NCBI GenBank assembly: GCA_018857735.1
Contig: JABMCL010003543.1
Coordinates: 188,501-252,500, forward strand
From: Alviniconcha marisindica
Lineage: Eukaryota; Mollusca; Gastropoda; Provannidae
Reading direction: 5' to 3'
DNA: 64,000 nt
Shown here: positions 56,492 to 64,000 of the stretch, one piece after another
Position numbering within the stretch: the first letter of the stretch is position 1
Layout of the letters: the number at the start of each line of letters is the position of its first letter
Notes under the pieces: model-generated
What the model was told of the DNA's origin: nothing
The model's input: the letters and a program-made list of their open reading frames with translations, nothing else
Database searches by the model: none
Translations under genes and position numbers: made by a program

Positions 56492-56589
56492 CTGCCAGAA
56501 CACAGAAGACTAACTGTTCACTGAAAACCTTCCTCTTCTCACAGTATTTTCACCCCAACTAATATCAATACCCAGTTTCTGCTACGTTG

Positions 56590-56611
56590 GAGAGAGAGAG
56601 AGAGAGAGAGA
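56590..56611 (+). repeat. (GA)n microsatellite
   Basis: About 11 GA units followed by GTGCGCGCGC. Confidence 0.9.
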
Positions 56612-57039
56612 GTGCGCGCGCCCACATGTATGATGTATGATACAGATCAGTGTCGAACACATTTGATTTTGTGTGAGGGGGTGTGGGGGGGGGGGGAAGA
56701 GTGTTTTTGTTTGTCTTTCCGTATGGTGCTTTGTGTGGGTCGTTTTGGTGAGACTGTGCTCTACGTGTGTATAGAGTCATATTTAGGTCAACATGTATCA
56801 TGTGAAGCGTTCAGGGCGTTGATGAGCGCATGATAAAATTTTAATGTACATTATTATTATTAATCGTATAACGCATAAATGCAAGTAATATATGCTTTTG
56901 TTACAAGTTGTGCTCATCAGTAACATCAATCAATTAATCACTAAAATGTTATTAGTATGGCGAAAATCCATACATACGCTCTAAGCGCCTGACATAATAC
57001 AATGCTATAATATAATAATACAATATAAAACAAACACAG

Positions 57040-57240
57040 TAACACACACACACACATTCGCCACCCCCACCCCCCAAAAAAAAACAATAACAAACAATCA
57101 AACAAAACAACAAACAAAACCCCACAAAAACCCCACAAACAAAAACAAAAAACGAAAACAAAAACGAAACAAAACCAAACAAAAAACTCACACACACAAA
57201 AAAGAAAGAAAAAGAAAAAAAGAAAGAAAGAGCGAGGTGG
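57040..57240 (+). repeat. A/C-only low-complexity stretch
   Basis: Almost no T for about 200 bases (AAACAAAACAACAAACAAAA-type sequence, a CACCCCCACC run, then AAAGAAAG). A longer one lies at 58688-59150. Confidence 0.8.
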
Positions 57241-57424
57241 AATATTAAGAAATCACTAAGCTAATTTCACTTAATAGAGAAAACCTTTCCCCTTTTCCCC
57301 GGTACTAAAATTCACACAAAGTTAAAACAATTACAGACCACAGAAACAAAGCGGACCACTGAATATGCTCTGCCTTTGACCGCACCGCAGCCGTTCTCGT
57401 ATTATATACATACATACATACGTA

Positions 57425-57426
<2 letters not shown>

Positions 57427-57504
<78 letters not shown>

Positions 57505-57630
57505 CATATATATATTCTTGTATTTGTTGCTCTGTTCCCCTCTCTCTCTCATTTCTCTCTTTTCTCTTTTTCTTTTTCTCTTCTCTTCTTCTTCTTCTTT
57601 TTCTTCTTCTTCCTCTCTCTCTCTCTCTGT
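57427..57630 (+). repeat. (CT)37 followed by CT/TTC-rich tract
   Basis: A pure CT run at 57427-57500, then TATATATATTC and a second pyrimidine tract of CTCTTTT/CTTCTT type to about 57630. It lies in the HISAT-like intron. Frames across it are artefacts. Confidence 0.95.
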
Positions 57631-57676
57631 ATACCTTTGAACTCCGGCAACACTGACGAACCACTCAGTGACTCAC

Positions 57677-57855
57677 CATCTCGCCGTGGTGTTTGTACAC
57701 AAAGGCCCCGATACCAGGCCCGTCGACCAGGCGAGAAAATGCGTAGGGCAGGTAGTCTATGCCCTTGTAGACATCGACCACACATGTCCAGCGCGCCCTG
57801 CAAGTCCTCCACCGTGGCTACACTCAGTTAGTTCTTCACCCTCAGAGTCGGACAT
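57677..57855 (-). pseudogene. HISAT-like gene, exon 1 with two frame shifts
   Basis: Frame changes near 57815-57830 and 57775-57785. Dropping one G at the second would give LDM-CV-DVYKG, which fits the family. The donor ATG|GTGAGT is intact, as expected if the breaks are errors. Confidence 0.6.
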
Positions 57856-57924
57856 CCTCGTCTACGATCTGCGGTGCCGCGGCTTTGAATACTGCGAGCC
57901 GTGAGGATCGACCCGTGCCATAAA

Positions 57925-58145
57925 GTAAGTAAACATGGTGCTTAACGTTCACAGAAACCATAAGGCTTATTAGGGACGGGGAGGGGGAGGGGGGGGGGGG
58001 GTGGGGGGGTATGGGGGGGGGTGGGGGGGGATAATAACTGAGTAAGTAAGCACGGTGCTTAACGTCCACAGAAACCATAAGTCTTATTAGGGACGGGGAG
58101 AAGGGGGGGGGGGGGGGTATGGAAGGGGGGCCTAAAGTAAGTAAA
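57925..58145 (-). mobile_element. tRNA-SINE tails, two to three tandem pieces with G runs
   Basis: AAGTAAGTAAACATGGTGCT, TTAACGTTCACAGAAACC and AAGGCTTATTAGGGACGGGG occur at 57925 and again from 58043, with a third start at 58137. Each is followed by long poly-G (57971-58030, 58098-58118). These are 3' ends of the family without heads, apparently inserted one into another. Confidence 0.75.
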
Positions 58146-58147
58146 CA

Positions 58148-58490
58148 TGGTACTTAACGTCCCATGGTTAGTGTGTGGATCGAGGTGGCCAGCCGGACTG
58201 TCGTCCTAACGGGAGCCTTCTGGGTTTCGTGGACGTAAAGCATATTGACATGCTCGGCATTGGTCTCAGCTTGCTAATAGGTAATGAATCTGAGACAGTA
58301 AACATCACTTCATCTTCACCTAGACACTCATAGGTTATGGAGCTGTGTGAGAGTGGAGGTGGCGTCCTGGGCTGTCCGTCACGAGACTTCTGGTTTCCGG
58401 GACGTAAAGCTATTTGAACCATGCTTCGCATTGGTCTCACTTGTCCCTAATCATTCAGATGACATCCTGGGACATTAAGAGCAACGACCT
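58148..58490 (-). mobile_element. Two family-2 repeats, reversed, deletion-rich
   Basis: 58148-58290 and 58336-58490 carry GGAGCCTTCTGGGTTTCGTG, GACGTAAAGC, CGGCATTGGTCTCAGCTTG and, in the second, GGCGTCCTGGGCTGTCCGTC. Compared with 32496-32650 both miss many single bases (for instance CCGTCACGAGACTTCTGG in place of CCGTCCTAACGAGCCTTCTGG). Confidence 0.75.
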
Positions 58491-58625
58491 GCTTAACGTC
58501 CCAGCCTGTTATAGTGACGGACATTAATTAATTGTGAGGGACAAAGTCACAAGACAGTGTCCACAAACCACAAATTCTGAAGAGAAAGGAGAGCCGAAGC
58601 GGATTCGAACCGAGGTCCCTCAGCT
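58491..58625 (-). mobile_element. tRNA-SINE, partial, B box present
   Basis: The body piece GTGAGGGACAAAGTCACAAG and the head piece with GGTTCGAATCC on the minus strand are present. The A-box end is replaced by CTCTGGTTACAACGTG. Confidence 0.75.
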
Positions 58626-58768
58626 CTGGTTACAACGTGAATCGCGACGAGACGATTCTTGACATCGCAATTCATAATCAGCAAAACCTCCACCCCCCAC
58701 CCCCCCCTCCGAAAAAACAAAGCAACAAGAAAGAAAGAAAGAAAGAAAAAACAACAATCACACAACAA

Positions 58769-58970
<202 letters not shown>

Positions 58971-59691
58971 CAGAACAACAATAAACCAACAAAAACAGCA
59001 ATCAACAAACAACAGCAAACAAACAAAACGAAACCAAAACAGACAACAAACTAACAAACAACAACTCCAGAACAAAGCAAAACAAAACAGAAAACAAACC
59101 AAGAACAACCCAAAACAAACAGACAATGAACAACAGCAGAAACAAAAACACGAAAAACGCACATCACTCAGTCGAGTCAATCTACAAGGGAGTTAAATGC
59201 AGAATTTTTAGACGAAGACCCTGTACTGTTATCTCCCCTGCATCAAAAATCTCGCTGGCGCTGCCAACTCCAGTTACGAAATCCATCCTCCTGAATCCTT
59301 GGAGGAAAGTGCCTTGAATAATTAAGCGAAGCTTGGAGTGTGGCTGGCACTGCTGTGTGTCCCGGCTACAGAACTTCGGTCACACCGCCACCAGTTCTCC
59401 CAAAGACAGCATAAAGTGTTTTTGTTTAGTTTCTGTTTTCTTCTGCTTTCTCATACTGACTCTCTGTCTTTGGCTTTCCGGCCCACACTCACTCTCTGCT
59501 CTTCAGTCCTGACTGATGATGTTCTTGGACACGTCACGTCTCACTTAGTGATTGGCAAGTGGAAGAATTCATTAATTTTCTTAAACGTACCCAACCTGTT
59601 TGCTAAATTAAGAATCTGATTCATTTGTTTGGCGGCGGAGTGCTGCCCCGTGCTCTCTATGGATCGTCCAGAGCCGCTCAGGACTGAGCTG

Positions 59692-59890
59692 TGTGAAAGT
59701 CGAGATGGCCGCCCTGACGCTTATGACGGGGATCCCTAATAAGCGTCATGGTTTCTGTGGACGTAAAGCGACATTGAAGCGAACGAGCCAGCTACAGATC
59801 TCAGGAGCAGAGTGAAAGTCAGTGGAGGTGGCCGTCCTGGGCTTCCCGTCCCTAATAAGCCTCATGGTTTCTGTGGACGTAAAGCAAACA
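59692..59890 (-). mobile_element. Two short family-2 fragments, reversed
   Basis: 59692-59775 and 59818-59885 both read GTGAAAGTCGAGATGGCCGC or GGAGGTGGCCGTCCTGGGC-like sequence, then CCCTAATAAGC(G/C)TCATGG and TTTCTGTGGACGTAAAGC. Their CCCTAATAAGCCTCATGG piece is the tRNA-SINE form of the shared module, so they look like hybrids of the two families. Confidence 0.65.
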
Positions 59891-60319
59891 CAGGCTGAAT
59901 CACTGAAATGGATCGTTCCAAGCAGTGGGTCACCGAGGACGCAGACATCAAGGCTCCCTTTGCTGAGAATATTTCTCAGTGTAGCATCACCGTCTGCTGG
60001 CTAATTTTTGCCCCTACTAATGACCAGTTATAGCGAGCTTAAGAATAGCTTGACAAATCAGCGAATGGTCACGCAATACGACATAAAAGTTTCACCCCAA
60101 AGGGACAATCACTAAAAATAATAAGAATAAGAATAAAATTAAAATTAAAATAAACCCCCCCACCAGTATCTAAGCTAACACGCACCGCTACACACATGGA
60201 ATAAACTTGATGAAGTTTAAACATCAAACATTACCTGTATGAGAAAGAGGGGAATGGGTGTGGATTGTATTTCTGCATTAAGAAGTGCTTTGAAATATTA
60301 TTGGTGGGAAAGAAGAAGA

Positions 60320-60346
60320 GAAAGAAAAGGAGAGAGAGAGAGAGGA

Positions 60347-60377
<31 letters not shown>

Positions 60378-60417
60378 GAGAGAAGAGAGAGAGAGAGATG
60401 AGATTAGGAGAGAGAGA

Positions 60418-60449
<32 letters not shown>

Positions 60450-60510
60450 AGAGAGAGAGAAGAGAGAAGAAGAGAAGAAAAGAAGAAGAAGAAGAGAGAC
60501 AGAAAATGAA
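60320..60510 (+). repeat. GA-rich purine tract
   Basis: About 190 bases of GAGA/GGAGA/AAGA with almost no pyrimidine, a candidate triplex-forming tract. The RE-rich and LS-rich frames across it on both strands are artefacts. Confidence 0.95.
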
Positions 60511-60729
60511 CTTTATTGTCAAGTGTTTGACACAGAATTTGCCTAGAAATTTGCATAAAATTAACAAAGTACGTAAATATACACAATATAGTTAAACAAA
60601 GTTTCACTCAGTCATTCATACACGTACACTCACACTGAAATATAATACACTAACTTTCCATCTATATCACTAATGCACTTATTTATTTTGTATTCTGTCA
60701 CTCTGTCCCGAAAACTGACGCAGTGACAG

Positions 60730-61040
60730 TGTAAGTAAACTTAACGTCCACAGAAACATAAGCTTTTGGACGGTGTGAGTATGGTCGTGGGGGGGGGTGT
60801 ATGGAGGTGGGAGAGGAGATTATATACCTATCGCTACACTGTCACCACCAGAATGACTCTTGCATTAAGGAGGGCAGCGATGAGAGCCATTTTAATGTTG
60901 CATAATTGTGAGGGACAAAGTCACAAGACAGTGTCCACAGACCACAACTTTTGAAGAGAAAGGAGAGCCGAAGCGGATTCGAACCGAATCCCCTCTGCTT
61001 ACCAGCCTAACGCCTTACCGTTAGGCCAAACCGACTCACG
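60730..61040 (-). mobile_element. tRNA-derived SINE, full length
   Basis: The head on the minus strand shows GGTTTGGCCTAACGGTAAGG and GGTTCGAATCC; the tail holds GTGGACGTTAAGTTTACTTA. An internal C tract shows as G9 near 60789 on the plus strand. Some single bases are missing in the tail compared with the 9897 copy. Confidence 0.92.
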
Positions 61041-61279
61041 GTGCTAGTGTATCGGCGGCAAGACGTTTCATCAGGTTTATTTTTAGAGACACTGCATTGA
61101 CGGGTGTTGATAGAGGAGCGGCCGGTTCCGCCTGCCCACTTTACATCGCCTCGAGTCAGTGTGCTCACTGATTAGCTCACGCAGGTGAGTTTGAAATCAC
61201 AACTTGTGTAGACTCTGCTCTTGCCCACTCCTCATGTTCGCGGCGAAGGGAGGGTGTTTTTATCTTTCATTTATTTCGT

Positions 61280-61872
61280 GAAGTAAGTAAACATGGTGCT
61301 TAACGTCCACATAAACCATGAGGCTTATTAGGGACGGGGGGGGGTGGGGGGGGGGGGGGGGTATGGAGGTGGGGGAAGAGGTAGATTATATACCTGTCGC
61401 CTACGCTGTCACCACCAGAATGATTCCTGTATTAAGATGGGCAGCGAGAGTCAGGTAGGGGGGGGGGGTAGGTAGCTTGCTTAATGTCCTCAGATGTCAG
61501 TTGACTATTAGGGACAGTGAGACCAATGCGAAGATGTTCAATATAGCTACGTCCACGAAACAGAAGGCTCGTTAGACGACTCCCAGACGGCACCTCACTG
61601 TCACACAGCCCTAACTATGTGGGGGGGGGAGAACTGTCCTAACTATACACTGTGTGACCACCAATAAGAATGATTTCTGCATAAGAAGGCCAGCGATGAC
61701 AGCCATTTTAATGTTTTATTAATTACGGGGGCCAAAGTCACAAGACGGTGTCCAGACACCACTCAGTGACAACTTTTGAACAGAAAGGGGAAAAATCCGA
61801 AGCTGGGAATCGAACCGACGTCATTCGCCTACTACTCTACAAACGCCTTACCACTAGGCCAAACCGGCTCAT
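61280..61872 (-). mobile_element. tRNA-derived SINE split by a family-2 insertion
   Basis: 61280-61460 is the tail and part of the body (AAGTAAGTAAACATGGTGCT, long G run, CACCACCAGAATGATTCC). 61472-61620 is a family-2 element (TTAATGTCCTCAGATGTCAG onward). 61625-61872 resumes a SINE body and ends in a head with A-box-like TGGCCTAGTGGTAAGGCG and B-box-like GGTTCGATTCC on the minus strand. Either one SINE was interrupted, or two SINE fragments flank a family-2 copy. Confidence 0.75.
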
Positions 61873-61919
61873 TTACTTCGTCCTTTCTATTTCCGTTTAT
61901 TGGGATTTTGACCTTCGTG

Positions 61920-63030
61920 GAGTTTATAGGTACGTTGTATTCCGACTTACATGCCAGGTGGTAGTTACCACTTTGCGATTGAGGTCTTTGTTGTTGTGCC
62001 CCTTTGTTGTACGTGTGACGTCTGTTGGGCACTATTCTCTCCCTTTGATTGTTTATACGTACCTTGTGATAGGTGGTAGTTATCGTAAGCGATTCAGGTC
62101 TTTGCTGTTGTTGTGTCCCTTTGTTGTACGTGTGACGTCTGTTGGGCACTATTCTCTCCCTTTGATTGTTTATACGTACCTTGTGATAGGTGGTAGTTCT
62201 CGTAGGCGATTCAGGCCTTTTTTGTTGTGCCCCTTTCTGCACGTGTGACATCTTTGTAGCGTTATGAACTCCCTTTCGTGGGACATGATTCCATACACAG
62301 AAGCTTTGGTTTTTGTTCAGTTTTATTCAACCAGTGGGATGTCACTAAATGTGGCGGAGTTTTTGTGTACCTTGTATTTTGCTCGCACACGACGCGATAG
62401 TCACCGGGTAGAGGATTTAGGTCTTTGTAGTTGTGTCCCTTGTTTCGGACACGTATGTGTGGCGTCTGTGAAGAGATATTAGCCCCCTTTGTTGATTGTC
62501 ATTTTGTTTAAGATATTTGTGATAGTGAGGGTCGTCGAGTGAAGCGATATTGATTGTTGATTGTCATTCTGTTTCAGATATCTGTGATAGTGAGGGTCTT
62601 CGAGTCAGGTTTCCGTTGTTATGTCCCTTGGTAGAAAAGTGACGTCTGTGGAGCGTTACTAATGTCCCCCTAACCCCCTGATTCATATTCTGTTTTAAAT
62701 ATTTAATATTTATTTAATTGTGTGATAGTGACAGTCGTCAAGTCGGGTTTTTGTGGTTACGTCCCTTGGTAGAAGAGTGACATCTGTGAAACGCTAATAA
62801 TGCCCCCTTCGCCCTTTAGCTGTTTGCTGATTCATTTTGCTTTAAATATGTAATATTTATTTAATTGGTGAAGGTTGTCGAGTCAGGTTTCTGTTATGTA
62901 CCTTGGCAGAGGAGTGACGTCTGTGGAGCGATAATAATGTTCCCCCCTTCTCCCCCCCCCCTCCCCCCCTCCACCCCCCGCCTCCTTTCAGTCGTTTGCT
63001 GATTCACATTCTGTTTTAAATATTCAATAT
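61920..63030 (+). repeat. Degenerate tandem array, unit about 113-140 bp
   Basis: Repeats of GTGACGTCTGT(TG)G...CTCCCTTTGATTGTTTAT...GTGATAG(G)TGGTAG...CAGGTCTTTG..TTGTGTCCC. Well-preserved units start at 62011, 62128 and 62241 (117 and 113 bp apart). Later ones near 62451, 62638, 62774 and 62910 have diverged and gained a TTTAAATATTTAATATTTA segment. Frames of 166 and 139 codons (61748-62248, 61832-62251) are carried by the repeat and are not called genes. Confidence 0.8.
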
Positions 63031-63392
63031 TTATTAGCAAACTTAAAGTTTGTTTTGTACATTTTGTAGGCGTAGTTTGTTTTGTATTTTGTAGGCTTGT
63101 ACTTTGCTACCCCCGATCAGAAACCTCCCCATGCTTAAAATTTTGAGCCGGTGTAGTGGCCCCCACGCCTTTAAACCCAGTTTCTAACGACCAGACCCGC
63201 GGCCCCAGTTGCGAAAGGAAGTTTTAAACTATTTCATCACTACCATGAATATCTGGTGTTATTTTTCTCACACAACGAGGACAAGTTGAAAGGTGGACAC
63301 CACAAGGGTTGGTAAATTTAGCCTGCGCAACTGGCCCTATTACAAGAGATACCGGCAACACCGCCATCGAGCAGCCGTCGACTGCTCGGTTC

Positions 63393-63595
63393 AGTGTTGC
63401 TTTACGTCCACAGAGACCATCAGGCTTATTATCATATTATGGACGGGGAGCCCAGGACGCCCACCTCGACTTTCACACGGCTCTGAGATCTGGTATTCGC
63501 TGAGTTCAATGTTACTTTACGTCCACAGAGACCGTGGGGACTATTAGGGACATGGGAGCCCAGGACGGGCACCTCGACTATCACACAGCCGCACA
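63393..63595 (+). mobile_element. Two family-2/tRNA-SINE tail fragments in tandem
   Basis: 63393-63490 and 63508-63595 both read CTTTACGTCCACAGAGACC(A/G)T, a (C/G)GCTTATTA-like piece, GAGCCCAGGACG, CACCTCGACT and TCACACGGCT or TCACACAGCC. They are short direct copies. Confidence 0.65.
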
Positions 63596-63715
63596 AATAA
63601 CGCTTAGTCACTATTTTTGTTTTTTTTGCTTTTGTTAGTACTTCATTGTCCCTTGCAGGAAGTTCGGGTCGCCTTACCTGTGTAAGGCACACCAGCAGCC
63701 GCAAGAGCAGCGCTA

Positions 63716-64000
63716 CCCGTTCCGTTTAGTAAGTGCAGTATTTTCGCGTGTCCAAACAACGGTGTGGCTGTCAGCGTAGTTCGGGATTTTTAACGTGCGC
63801 AACAGATGTTGATGCATGCGATTGCACACGAGGGCTGTACGGACACCGTAAGAGAGTCTGCACTGGAAGCAAACTCCAAGCACTGGTTTACGACATCCTT
63901 CCTTTGGAGGAAGATGCCGGAAAGCGATGCTCGGAGTCTGCACTGGAAGTTGATTCTGGGAGAAAATCTCTTGCCGCACCGGGGATTCGAACCCGAGTCA
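63716..64000 (-). mobile_element. Third tRNA-derived SINE family, cut by the window edge
   Basis: The minus strand from 64000 reads TGACTCGGGTTCGAATCCCC, a clear B box (GGTTCGAATCC). It is followed by a body with CAGTGCAGACTCCGAGCATC and GCCGGCATCTTCCTCCAAAG-like sequence also found at 31740-31915. The A box would lie beyond the edge. Confidence 0.65.

Larger units (their letters stand above)
56108..57855 (-). pseudogene. Histidine N-acetyltransferase-like GNAT gene, frame broken or misassembled
   Basis: Two minus-strand exons join in phase 0 across GEM|VAF: 57677-57855 and 56108-56491. Exon 1 reads MSDSEGEELTE, then in a second frame ATVEDLQGALDM, then in a third DVYKGIDYLPYAFSRLVDGP and ends AFVYKHHGEM at donor GTGAGT. 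Exon 2 gives VAFASTLLFDGGQSLLIL, then the acetyl-CoA loop region RVKDTFRGRGVYGRF, and on to STVDSRNQ and a stop at 56108. The (V/L)Y.G(L/I)DYLP motif and the DGG..., ARV...RG.GVYGRF series fit the NAT16/HISAT branch of the GNAT fold, which acetylates free histidine with acetyl-CoA. The family is normally much longer at the C-terminus. Either this is a decayed copy or the breaks come from base deletions; other frames at 55959-56171 may continue it. Confidence 0.6.

Noticed and set aside
61748..62248. 166-codon plus and 139-codon minus frames
   Set aside because: Both are carried by the ~115-bp tandem array; repeats of the unit explain their openness.

Overview
The window is AT-rich, intron-rich animal DNA, most likely from a lophotrochozoan and probably a marine gastropod. 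The evidence is split genes with GT/AG introns, metazoan SR-protein and dispanin genes, many (CA)n, (GA)n, (TA)n and long poly-C tracts, and several tRNA- and 5S-derived SINE families of the kind common in mollusc genomes. The species call is an inference from style, not a match.

Layout. 0-11 kb: mostly repeats (52-bp, ~100-bp and 51-bp minisatellites, a TTAA-flanked MITE relative, microsatellites, SINE pieces), ending in one probable terminal coding exon of an unrecognised gene (11098-11219). 13.7-18.3 kb, minus strand: a two-coding-exon CD225/dispanin membrane protein (126 aa) with a probable 5'UTR exon at about 18.28 kb. 20-51.6 kb, plus strand: three tandem SRSF3/Rbp1-like splicing-factor genes (20481-~28010, 34549-39498, 46962-51610). 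Each has one RRM split by a phase-2 intron, a Gly/Arg hinge ending in a YDDYR motif, a separate RS-domain exon and a terminal micro-exon with only seven coding bases. 44.1-44.8 kb, minus strand: a probable short gene of unknown function, placed head to head with the third SR gene. 56.1-57.9 kb, minus strand: two exons of a GNAT enzyme resembling histidine N-acetyltransferase, with reading-frame breaks. 57.9-64 kb: densely nested SINE copies, a compound microsatellite and a degenerate ~115-bp tandem array.

Most interesting signal. In the same intron of all three SR genes, between the RRM-end exon and the RS exon, lies an isolated C/T-rich island. Each island starts at a usable 3' splice site and brings an in-frame stop soon after the join (24899, 36480, 49371). 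This is the position of the autoregulatory poison exon of vertebrate SRSF3. The locus therefore looks like a triplicated splicing-factor gene in which every copy keeps its own negative-feedback exon, possibly cross-regulating the others. All introns are phase 2, so intron retention ends translation at once at several donors. Tandemly duplicated 3' splice-site regions occur at the dispanin intron (4 x 35 bp) and at the last intron of the third SR gene (3 x 22 bp).

Limits: all exon joins come from reading splice sites and frames by eye. Untranslated ends, the last exon of the first SR gene and the poison-exon donors are the least certain parts. Sequence beyond about 57.6 kb looks rich in single-base deletions, so frame breaks there may be assembly error.
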